Shown here piece after piece: positions 26,677 through 34,839 of a stretch of 34,839 nucleotides of DNA. A model generated the notes under the pieces. It was not told the DNA's origin. It saw nothing but the letters and a program-made list of their open reading frames with translations, and searched no databases. Location of the stretch: NCBI GenBank assembly GCA_024276375.1, contig JAJRXG010000134.1, positions 1-34,839 on the forward strand. Direction: 5' to 3'. The first letter of the stretch is position 1. Each line of letters starts with the position of its first letter. The position numbers were made by a program, and so were the translations under genes. The stretch comes from Bacteroidota bacterium (lineage in GTDB: Bacteria > Bacteroidota > Bacteroidia > Chitinophagales > Saprospiraceae).

Positions 26677-29295
26677 CTAAAAACTGATTCCCCTGCGTTG
26701 GTATCCTTTTTCGGATTTAAAGACTTCCAATGTAGCGGTCACATCTACCTTTTTGATCAGGTAGATATATCGTGAACCTTCTCTGAACCCTTCAGTCCCA
26801 AGTCTCAAATTTTGCTGTTTGATAACCTCGTAGCAATATTGTCTTACGCGGCGTGCATTGCCAAAATGTTTGTCTCGACGCAGATGTTCCGACGCGAGTT
26901 GCTCATGAAGCAATTGAAGCGCGGAGGAAGAAATCTTGTAACCTTCTCTCTGAATAAAGGACAGGGCTATGTCCCTCAATTGTTCGGAACTAAAATCCGG
27001 AAATGTAAGGTAGTGATCAAATCTTGATTTTAGTCCGGGATTGCCGGATAAGAACTGCTCCATTTCCGCGGGATATCCGGCAACAAAGACATAAAAGTCA
27101 CCCCGCTTGTCTTCCATTAATTTGAGTAGTGTTTGAATAGCTTCATCGCCAAAGTCATTGGAGGAGCCTACTTTGGTTAAAGCATAAGCTTCATCGATAA
27201 ACAACACACCACCGAGGGCTGATTCTACGACATCCGTCGTTTTAATAGCTGTCTGACCTACGTAACCTGCCACCAATCCCTGTCGATCAGTCTCAATAAT
27301 ATGACCTTTGCTCAAAACCCCGAGGCTTTTAAAAATTTTTGCAAGAATCCGAGTGACCGTAGTCTTCCCCGTGCCCGGATTACCGACCAAAATAGTGTGC
27401 ATATTGAGACCTCCGGTCACTTTTACTTTGTTGGACAGTCGATATCGAACGATACGTACAAGTTGATGGATCTTTTCTTTGATTTGATCCAATCCAATGA
27501 GCGCATCCAACTCATCAAGGGCTATTTTTAATTGTTCAGAATCGATCTGTATGTTTTCAATTTTTTGATCTTTGTGAGTAGAAATTCGAAGTACATCACG
27601 TTGATGTATTCTCTGCAAGGCCTCATCTGTTGGAGTCTTGGTCACGATTTCTTCCATCAGACGAATCCCCATATTGATTTTAGCTTTTTCCAACAGACGC
27701 TTGATGTATCTTGCATTGCCAAAATTTTCATTCCGATTACGGAAAGTCTCTTGAATGATGCCCTCAAGAACATCCCGAGCTTTGGGTGTGAGTGTTACAT
27801 TTAACTCTTTGCATTGTACATCCATAATTTGGTACAATTCCGAGAGCGCATAGTCGGGAAAATGATAGTGATATTTGAATCTTGAACGCAATCCCGGATT
27901 GGAGGCGATGAAGCTGTCCATATGCTTGGGATATCCGGCGACAACAACCATGATCTCAGAATCTGGATCCCCCATTTCTTTTACTAAAAGCTCTATTACT
28001 TCTTTTCCAAAATCCTTAGTATCATCACCTGCCCTTGCCAAAGAGTAGGCCTCATCTATAAACAACACACCTCCCTTGGCCTTGCGAATGGCTTCTTTCA
28101 CTTTAGGTGCTGTTTGACCGATATACTCCCCTACCAAATCCACTCGATCTACTTCGTGTACATGTCCTTTGGTCAGCAACCCCATACTGCGATAGATGGC
28201 TCCCATCATCCTGGCCACCGTTGTTTTTCCAGTACCCGGATTGCCTGAAAACACACAATGCAACCCCATACGGCTATCCGATTCCAATCCACGATCTACG
28301 CGCATCTGTAGAAACCGTATGTATTTAGTGTGCTCGGATATCTGTCTCTTGATCTCCCTCAACCCTACCATCGCATTCAATTGTTTGAATGCCTCTTGAC
28401 TACTAAGTCCAATACTCGTGTCAGGTATGATCGGATTGTCTGTCTCGCCATCCTGGAAAACAGATATATCCCCTTCAACAAAATCATCACCTATCAGAAA
28501 GGTAGATTCGGAAATCAGCTTGTCTTGAAAAACCACTTCAATCGAATAAAGCCCTTTGCGCCAAGATCCTTTAACATTGGAGCCCCAACCGGCTGAAATA
28601 TGAAGTTCATCATTGCCCTTACTCATTTTCTGGAGTCGAATCACTTCACCTTTCAATTCTCTTCCCTCATTGCAGAATCGTATAAACAGCTCACTATACC
28701 ACTCGTGATCAGGCAACAGATTGACGACCGTAAGCTCTGCAAAGACATATCTCGTCTCCTTTTGAGAAAACTCAGTATAGTAAATGTGATCATCCGTACG
28801 TTCATTGTGATCAAATTCTCCTTCATAAAACCCAATAGATTGAACCTTGAGTGCATGCGATACATCCTTATCACAATGGCTTTTTAAATCTTCAACGTAA
28901 AAATATTTAGTTGCAATTTTTTTCTGCTCGATGTACACTTCCCATACATATTTTCCGCATTGCCAAAAACTCCCTTTGTCCTTGTGTCCCCAGCCCTCTC
29001 TGATGTAAACCATATGGTCATGCCGGGATACCTGACGATTGATCTGTAGCGTACAAACGTTCTTACGAACCCGCCCCAATTTAATGCACTTGAGGGTTAG
29101 ATTGACATTCCAAGTCTCTTTTTCAAAGACCTTGTTGATTAAGGCAAGTTCTACGTAGATATAGCTTGTTCGACTTTTTTCAAATACTTGTCTGTATTTC
29201 TTCCGATTATGGGCCAACCACTCTGTTGATGCATATATCTTGAGGCTATGGTACTTATATTTTGCTGCAACTTGCTTATTGTCGGATTGTATCAA
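26677..29295 (-). CDS. AAA+ ATPase with two CbbX/SpoVK-type AAA domains and two N-terminal beta-rich repeats
   Basis: Two Walker A motifs (GNPGTGKTTVARMMG and GNPGTGKTTVTRILAK), two Walker B motifs (GGVLFIDEAYSLARAG and GGVLFIDEAYALTKVG); duplicated N-terminal module (REGWGHKDKGSF..GKYVWEV / SAGWGSNVKGSW..GLYSIEV). Starts at TTG with an in-frame stop just upstream. Confidence 0.9.
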   Translation of the reverse strand: MIQSDNKQVAAKYKYHSLKIYASTEWLAHNRKKYRQVFEKSRTSYIYVELALINKVFEKETWNVNLTLKCIKLGRVRKNVCTLQINRQVSRHDHMVYIREGWGHKDKGSFWQCGKYVWEVYIEQKKIATKYFYVEDLKSHCDKDVSHALKVQSIGFYEGEFDHNERTDDHIYYTEFSQKETRYVFAELTVVNLLPDHEWYSELFIRFCNEGRELKGEVIRLQKMSKGNDELHISAGWGSNVKGSWRKGLYSIEVVFQDKLISESTFLIGDDFVEGDISVFQDGETDNPIIPDTSIGLSSQEAFKQLNAMVGLREIKRQISEHTKYIRFLQMRVDRGLESDSRMGLHCVFSGNPGTGKTTVARMMGAIYRSMGLLTKGHVHEVDRVDLVGEYIGQTAPKVKEAIRKAKGGVLFIDEAYSLARAGDDTKDFGKEVIELLVKEMGDPDSEIMVVVAGYPKHMDSFIASNPGLRSRFKYHYHFPDYALSELYQIMDVQCKELNVTLTPKARDVLEGIIQETFRNRNENFGNARYIKRLLEKAKINMGIRLMEEIVTKTPTDEALQRIHQRDVLRISTHKDQKIENIQIDSEQLKIALDELDALIGLDQIKEKIHQLVRIVRYRLSNKVKVTGGLNMHTILVGNPGTGKTTVTRILAKIFKSLGVLSKGHIIETDRQGLVAGYVGQTAIKTTDVVESALGGVLFIDEAYALTKVGSSNDFGDEAIQTLLKLMEDKRGDFYVFVAGYPAEMEQFLSGNPGLKSRFDHYLTFPDFSSEQLRDIALSFIQREGYKISSSALQLLHEQLASEHLRRDKHFGNARRVRQYCYEVIKQQNLRLGTEGFREGSRYIYLIKKVDVTATLEVFKSEKGYQRRGISF

Positions 29296-29555
29296 ATCTC
29301 AGTTCTTTATGAATAAATAAGTTCTTGTATTGAGCAATAGAGCATAGTGCTATTGATTTCAGATGTGCGACACTCACACGAAGTTCATAACGCTGTGTCC
29401 TACTTTATTTGGTATGCATTAAGGATATCGTATCAACTTAAAATTGGCACATCTTCCACAATATTTCTGATGAAAGTAGTTAATATTTGTATCATTTAAG
29501 CCACTTTTACATCAATTTTGAACTGAACTGGGATAAGAATTGTTAAGCAGCCCAT

Positions 29556-29897
29556 ATGGCAAGAGTTAAATTTAGATTTGAAGATACGTCAATTCCTGAA
29601 AAGACGATCGAGGATGTTCCTGTTGGAGACAGCATATTGGATGTTGCCGAAGACAATGATGTCCACTTAAATCACAACTGTGGTGCTGTATGTGCTTGTA
29701 GCACATGTCATGTCTATGTCGAAAAAGGCGAAGATGAACTAAAGGAAATTTCGGATCGCGAAGAAGATTTTATTGACCGTGCGATCAATCCGCGACTCGA
29801 ATCTAGATTGGGCTGTCAATGTGTGATCATTGAATCCTCAGCCGATATCGAGATATTGATTCCGGATCAATCGCAAATCATCGGACACGAACATTAA
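29556..29897 (+). CDS. fdx: 2Fe-2S ferredoxin, adrenodoxin/ISC type
   Basis: NHNCGAVCACSTCHVYVEKGEDEL...ISDREEDFID...SRLGCQCVI, the CX5CX2C...C pattern of ISC-type ferredoxin. Confidence 0.93.
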   Translation: MARVKFRFEDTSIPEKTIEDVPVGDSILDVAEDNDVHLNHNCGAVCACSTCHVYVEKGEDELKEISDREEDFIDRAINPRLESRLGCQCVIIESSADIEILIPDQSQIIGHEH

Positions 29898-29922
29898 CCT
29901 ATACCATCGGAATAAAAGTATT

Positions 29923-30168
29923 ATGGCATTTGAAGAAATTAATAACCTTCCATTTGGTTGGAACGATCATGAAGATATCGCCATTGGTCTCTACGAAAAG
30001 TTTGGTGATGATTTTGGCGAGAGCGAGATCTATCGCATACGTTTTACCGATCTCCTTGATTGGATTTTATCTCTTCCCAATTGTGAGGGGCTACGCGAAG
30101 ATTCCAGTGAGGGACACCTAGAGCAAATCCAAGCCAAATGGGTTTACGAATGGAGAGATAATCAATAA
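29923..30168 (+). CDS. iscX: IscX-like Fe-S assembly protein
   Basis: WNDHEDIAIGLYEKFGDDFGESEIYRIRFTDLLDWILSLPNCEG...LEQIQAKWVYEW; RFTDLxxWI and C-terminal LExIQxxW match IscX; adjacent to fdx. Confidence 0.85.
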   Translation: MAFEEINNLPFGWNDHEDIAIGLYEKFGDDFGESEIYRIRFTDLLDWILSLPNCEGLREDSSEGHLEQIQAKWVYEWRDNQ

Positions 30169-31097
30169 TGATCGCCCGGTTGATGGCGATTGGTACATTG
30201 ATACGCCTCCCCAATCTACTAATCCTTGTTGTCGCTGTTTATCTGTATAGTTTTGGGATTCTATACCCCGCTCTGATTTCAGGTCAGATTGTACCCCTTA
30301 TGGGAAAAAAGGATTTTTGGCTATTCTTGTTTATCATTATCTGCACTAGTGCAGGAGGGTATGTTCTCAATGATATTCTGGATCGAAATACAGATGCCAT
30401 CAATGACAAAAGACAAGTCATCGGAAGTGCTATCACCTCCAAATTGGCTTGGCTATACTACTTATTTCTGGCACTGGCTCCAATCCCTCTCGTGTACTCT
30501 CTTGGTGTCGAATTTGACTCTCAAATATACATGCCGGGGTACTTGGCCGTTGTAGCCATTCTGTTTTTATACAACACCATCTTAAAACGACTGCCCTTGC
30601 TAGGAAACATTGTCGTGGCTGCGCTCTGTGCCTTTGTAATACTTCTGCCATATCTCATCGAATACCAAGGTTTGCAACAACTCCAACTATCCAATCAATC
30701 CTCCCTGTTACGAGCTACTCATATCACTTGGGTCTTTACCTTATTTACTTTCACCACACACCTCATAAGGGAAATCATCAAAGATGTTGAGGATCTTAAG
30801 GGTGATGCCGCAGCAGGATTTTATACCATACCGGTAGTCTTAGGTATTCAACACACTAAAACTCTAATTCTTATTCTTGAAGTCATATTGCTCTTCACCA
30901 TTCTATATTGGATTGTAAGTTCCGAATATATAGCTCCCTATCGGTTTTGGCATGGGTTGATTTTGATCCCGGTTTTACTTCTGATCATTTACAAAAGCAT
31001 CCTTGCATCGGATCCCGCTTTTTATACATTGCTCGGCCACCTCCTCAAAGTTCTGATGCTAGCGGGACTAGTCTCTCTATACTTGTTAAGTTTGTAA
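30168..31097 (+). CDS. UbiA-family prenyltransferase
   Basis: Multi-TM; GGYVLNDILDRNTDAINDKRQVIGSAIT (NDxxDxxxD) and REIIKDVEDLKGDAAAGFYTIPVVLG. Confidence 0.9.
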   Translation: MIARLMAIGTLIRLPNLLILVVAVYLYSFGILYPALISGQIVPLMGKKDFWLFLFIIICTSAGGYVLNDILDRNTDAINDKRQVIGSAITSKLAWLYYLFLALAPIPLVYSLGVEFDSQIYMPGYLAVVAILFLYNTILKRLPLLGNIVVAALCAFVILLPYLIEYQGLQQLQLSNQSSLLRATHITWVFTLFTFTTHLIREIIKDVEDLKGDAAAGFYTIPVVLGIQHTKTLILILEVILLFTILYWIVSSEYIAPYRFWHGLILIPVLLLIIYKSILASDPAFYTLLGHLLKVLMLAGLVSLYLLSL

Positions 31098-31098
31098 G

Positions 31099-31719
31099 AT
31101 GACTCCCAATCCCTTGTTTGTAGTGTCTCAGAAGCATCGTCTCATACTCGGATCTATGTCACCGCGCCGTGCCGAATTGCTCCAAGGGCTCGGGCTCACT
31201 TTTGATGTCTGGGACAGCCAGGCCGATGAAAGTGTCCCCGATCGTATTCTTCCAGAAGACCACCCTGCCTATCTTTCAAAACTAAAAGCCAAGGCCTTGT
31301 GCCATACCTTGCAACCGGAGGACATCCTCATTACCGCCGATACCGTTGTCATACACAACGGTGCTATCCTCAATAAACCCGACAATCAGCAAGATGCCAT
31401 TGATATGCTGCAGGTACTATCCGGATCTAAGCATCAAGTCATCACTGCGGTGACGATCACTACACAGGAAATGACAACGACCAAAGTCGATCGAGCCCTT
31501 GTCGAAGTATTGCCACTTTCAAATCAAGAAATTCGATACTACATTGATCAACACCAACCCTGGGACAAAGCGGGTAGTTACGGTATCCAAGAATGGTTTG
31601 GCCTAACCAAAATAAAATCCATCCAAGGATCTTACTATACCATCATGGGACTACCGACACATATCGTTTATGATTTGCTTCTATCCATCCTCAGACCTCG
31701 TGATCATACACAATTTTAA
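31099..31719 (+). CDS. maf: Maf-family nucleotide pyrophosphatase
   Basis: RLILGSMSPRRAELLQGLG, ILITADTVVIHNGAILNKP, LSGSKHQVITAV and DKAGSYGIQEW. Confidence 0.95.
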   Translation: MTPNPLFVVSQKHRLILGSMSPRRAELLQGLGLTFDVWDSQADESVPDRILPEDHPAYLSKLKAKALCHTLQPEDILITADTVVIHNGAILNKPDNQQDAIDMLQVLSGSKHQVITAVTITTQEMTTTKVDRALVEVLPLSNQEIRYYIDQHQPWDKAGSYGIQEWFGLTKIKSIQGSYYTIMGLPTHIVYDLLLSILRPRDHTQF

Positions 31720-31735
31720 GCCCCCTCTCTCCCTA

Positions 31736-32845
31736 TCATGAGATAATGGTATCATGTAGCAGTAGATCCCGAGCGGCAACATGCCACTTATCCACGACCT
31801 TGTGATCCGAAACCACAAGGACTTCACGATACAATGCTACTGTCGGACATATGTGTCGTGGAATGCCATACACCACTTGCCCTATACTGTATTGAACAGG
31901 TTCATGAAATCTCAAAACCAAATGTTCTTCGCTATGACCTATCTGGTCATATAGAGTTGCATCCAAAAGGTGAATCTGTGGAGGGATCCCTTCAGACGCG
32001 ACGTGCTTATGTCCCAAATCAAAACAGTACGTTCTGTCATCAATTTTGGATATCACTCGAGTAGCTAGGACTGCGGCAAATTCAAACTTATAATCCGGGC
32101 ACATCGTCCGATATCCATGATCCCAAAAGACAAAGGTTCCCGGACTACAGACTCGATCTCGATGGTGCGCATGAATGCCAAAAGAAGGGCTTCCTCCTAC
32201 GACTATCTCCACGGCTCGATTCAACTCCAAGTCTTCAATGTACCGGATCGCCCTTTCTATTCCCGCCTCACACAAACGCTTTCTATCCTCGAACCTTGGT
32301 GCCCTGATGTGACCGTCATAAAGATGAAAACCCTTTAACTTGATCTCATTTCTCCTCAAAATGTACTTGACCAATGTTATAAATTCACTTCCCGGGCTGA
32401 CTCCTGTCCTATGCTGACCAACATCTATATCCACATAGACCTCTATGGTACTCTTTTCTTCAGAGGCTTCCACAAGTGCATCAACAGAATTGATATTGTC
32501 CACGAGACTTGAAAAAACCGTTTGGGGATACGCCCCCATCAACTGCACCAGTTGGCCAAGCCTAGTCCCGGTGAGTTGGTAAGCGATCAATACATCTTGC
32601 ATTCCCACACGAGCCATCAGTTCTGCTTCCGCCAGTGTAGCACACTTCACTTTGGTGATGCCCGCATCCAACAACATCCGACCTACTTCAGCCATTTTAT
32701 GTATTTTGACATGTGGTCTCAGGCGATTGATATCACCCACTATCTTTATAGCTTGTGTGATATTGTGTTTGATACGTTGGGGAAATACTAACAACGCCGG
32801 AGTGGAAAGATACCCAAGCGATTCGATGGAATACCACTTCTTCAT
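31736..32845 (-). CDS. D-TA family PLP enzyme (D-threonine aldolase / DSD1-type D-serine dehydratase-like)
   Basis: Fold-type III start (TPALLVFPQRIKHNI...LRPHVKIHKMAEV), IEVYVDIDVGQHRTGV, VVGGSPSF and C-terminal HSEEHLVLRF...GIPRHICPTVALY (His/Cys metal-site pattern). Confidence 0.88.
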   Translation of the reverse strand: MKKWYSIESLGYLSTPALLVFPQRIKHNITQAIKIVGDINRLRPHVKIHKMAEVGRMLLDAGITKVKCATLAEAELMARVGMQDVLIAYQLTGTRLGQLVQLMGAYPQTVFSSLVDNINSVDALVEASEEKSTIEVYVDIDVGQHRTGVSPGSEFITLVKYILRRNEIKLKGFHLYDGHIRAPRFEDRKRLCEAGIERAIRYIEDLELNRAVEIVVGGSPSFGIHAHHRDRVCSPGTFVFWDHGYRTMCPDYKFEFAAVLATRVISKIDDRTYCFDLGHKHVASEGIPPQIHLLDATLYDQIGHSEEHLVLRFHEPVQYSIGQVVYGIPRHICPTVALYREVLVVSDHKVVDKWHVAARDLLLHDTIIS

Positions 32846-33303
32846 TTCAATAAAAACTGCGCCTCAATTTCAACAGGAATGTTGTCCGGAAGCGAATCCA
32901 TACCAACGGCACTTCTCACTCCTATGCCCTTCTCCTCACCCCAAATCTCAGCAAACAATTCGCTACATCCATTGATAATCTCAGGATGACGCTCAAAACC
33001 CTTGCTAGCATTGACCATACCCAATACCTTTACAACGCGATCGATACGGTCCAAACTGCCCAAGTTATCTCTAAGGGTAGCCAATATGGCCAAACCAACT
33101 TGATGAGCAGCGTTTCTGCCATCGGTCATATCCATATCAAGACCTATCCTCCCGATAATGAGACTTCCATCACTCTGTACGGTGCCATGGCCGGAGACGT
33201 AAACCATTTTCCCCACTTTCAAAAAAGGCTTATAAACCCCTATGGGTTTGGGCGGCGGCGGTAGATTGAGATCTAATGCTTGCAATTTTTCTTCAGCTGT
33301 CAT
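32842..33303 (-). CDS. RidA/YjgF-family protein
   Basis: PPPPKPIGVYKPFLKVGKMVYVSGHGTVQSDG, AAHQVGLAILATLRDNLGSLDRIDRVVKVLGMVNA and GVRSAVGMDSLPDNIPVEIEAQFLL. Confidence 0.9.
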   Translation of the reverse strand: MTAEEKLQALDLNLPPPPKPIGVYKPFLKVGKMVYVSGHGTVQSDGSLIIGRIGLDMDMTDGRNAAHQVGLAILATLRDNLGSLDRIDRVVKVLGMVNASKGFERHPEIINGCSELFAEIWGEEKGIGVRSAVGMDSLPDNIPVEIEAQFLLK

Positions 33304-33318
33304 AGCAAATAAAAAATA

Positions 33319-34638
33319 TTAAGTTATAAAATAATTGAGTGTCAATATACCTATTAATCCCACTACGGATACGATGGTTTCCATGATAGACCAAGTCTTC
33401 AATGTATCCATCACCGTCATATTAAAAAACTCCTTGAACAACCAAAACCCCGAATCATTAACATGAGAGAACATCAGACTACCTGCCCCTGTGGCCAATA
33501 CCATCAGATTGGGTTCAGCTCCCGTAAGTGGAATCAATGGTGCTACAATTCCCGCGCTGGTGAGACCCGCTACAGTGGCAGATCCCACACAGACTCTGAT
33601 GACTGCTGCTATACCCCAAGCCATCACTAGGGGTGAAAGATCCATACTCGCCAATTTTTGACCGATAAATGCACTTACTTCACTCTCCACAAGAATAGAT
33701 TTTAGTGCTCCCGCACCTGCGATAATCAACAGAATCATGGCGATTCCCTTAATCGCACTTTCAAGTGATTTGCTTACCTCCGGGATGCTTCGACCTTGAA
33801 ATGTTCCAAGAGTGAAAATAGACACTAGGATAGATACAATCATCGCCATGACCGGGTCTCCGATAAATCGAATGATGGGCAAAAAGGATGACCCTTCATC
33901 TACTACGAGATTCAGTATGGCTCCCGATCCCAACAAAACAACAGGCAACAAAGCCGAAAAAAGACTCAATCCCAATCCCGGCATTTCCGCATCCGTAAAT
34001 CGCTTGGGATTCATAAACTCCGCTAACGGCTTAGGATTGTAATGCTTCAATGTCTTGGCAAATACAGGCCCTCCTAGGACTATTGCAGGGATCGCAACGA
34101 TCAAACCATACAGCAGAGTCGTGCCTATGTCTGCTCCAAACTGGCCGACCAATGCCGTAGGTGCAGGATGCGGAGGCAAGTAACCATGCGTTACCGACAA
34201 TGCCGACAACATCGGCAATCCTATATACAACAACGGCAATCGCGTCGCAGCTGCAATGGTAAAGACCAGTGGTACCAATATGACAAATCCCACCGAATAA
34301 AACATTGGAATACCAACAAGAAATCCCGTCAGAACGACAGCCCACTGTATGTATTTACGCGGAAAAAAAGCAATCAAACTGTCTGCAATGCGTTGTGCCG
34401 CTCCACTGTCAGCAACTAACTTCCCCAACATCGCTCCGCATCCCAATATAATCACCAAAAACCCCAAGGTGCTTCCAATCCCTTTTTGCAAGGCAGCAGA
34501 AACCTCCGATATAGACATTCCGAGACCTAAGCCAATACCGGCAGATACCAAGATAAATGACAGGAACGTATCAAACTTAAAATACCCAATCAAAATCACC
34601 AACCCTACGATACCCAATAACACAATTATCAATGACAT
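33319..34638 (-). CDS. GntP-family transporter (gluconate / D-serine DsdX-like)
   Basis: Multi-TM; LGCGAMLGKLVADSGAAQRIADSL, HGYLPPHPAPTALVGQFGADIGTTLLYGLIVAIPA and MFSHVNDSGFWLFKEFFNM are GntP-family signatures. Confidence 0.93.
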   Translation of the reverse strand: MSLIIVLLGIVGLVILIGYFKFDTFLSFILVSAGIGLGLGMSISEVSAALQKGIGSTLGFLVIILGCGAMLGKLVADSGAAQRIADSLIAFFPRKYIQWAVVLTGFLVGIPMFYSVGFVILVPLVFTIAAATRLPLLYIGLPMLSALSVTHGYLPPHPAPTALVGQFGADIGTTLLYGLIVAIPAIVLGGPVFAKTLKHYNPKPLAEFMNPKRFTDAEMPGLGLSLFSALLPVVLLGSGAILNLVVDEGSSFLPIIRFIGDPVMAMIVSILVSIFTLGTFQGRSIPEVSKSLESAIKGIAMILLIIAGAGALKSILVESEVSAFIGQKLASMDLSPLVMAWGIAAVIRVCVGSATVAGLTSAGIVAPLIPLTGAEPNLMVLATGAGSLMFSHVNDSGFWLFKEFFNMTVMDTLKTWSIMETIVSVVGLIGILTLNYFIT

Positions 34639-34685
34639 GAATCGCTATAGATTTAAACGTTTTAAGGTATGCCACAAGATATACT

Positions 34686-34839
34686 TTAATCCAACAGGTC
34701 AGGTCTGCGCTCCTTAGTTCTTTTCAATGCCTGCTCTGCTCGCCATTGAGAGATGCGGGCATCATGACCCGAAAGCAATACAGTGGGTACCTTCCACCCT
34801 TTGTACTCCGCAGGTCGTGAATATACAGGCGCCGACAAC
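34686..34839 (-). CDS. trmD: tRNA (guanine-N1)-methyltransferase TrmD, C-terminal part (runs off window)
   Basis: Minus-strand translation [48 protein letters not shown], matching the TrmD C-terminus; absent from the ORF track because it is truncated by the window edge. Confidence 0.93.
   Translation of the reverse strand, partial: LSAPVYSRPAEYKGWKVPTVLLSGHDARISQWRAEQALKRTKERRPDLLD

Noticed and set aside
26812-28887. Multiple + strand ORFs opposite the AAA+ gene
   Set aside because: Antisense shadows of a strongly supported double-AAA protein.

Overview
This 34.8-kb window is Bacteroidetes-like, judged from its gene content and TAnnTTTG-type promoter boxes. It is mostly housekeeping and metabolic genes: folE-fabD-yqgE, a deoxynucleoside kinase plus folK, an AGCS symporter, an ECF sigma factor with a small membrane protein, ade, prmA-folD, a PhoD-like phosphatase, bshC, a large TPR protein with an outer-membrane protein, a double CbbX-type AAA+ protein, fdx-iscX-ubiA-maf, a GntP/RidA/D-TA operon, and the 3' end of trmD. 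The clearest non-genic signal is a family of four short non-autonomous elements (three of 161 bp, one of 116 bp). They have matching ends (GTTACTATTCAGG...CCTGAATAGTAAC), no ORF, and 8-bp flanking direct repeats (three perfect, one 7/8). All four are in the same orientation; two lie just upstream of folE and the ECF sigma gene. Other points worth a second look are a coiled-coil gene split by one in-frame TAA, an orphan structured + strand transcript candidate with tandem terminators at ~8.97-9.16 kb, operator-like inverted repeats around two putative -7 boxes, a G-free minisatellite upstream of the TPR gene, and a putative D-serine/D-hydroxyamino-acid operon. No rRNA, tRNA or CRISPR array was seen. 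All family assignments come from reading motifs; no database search was run.
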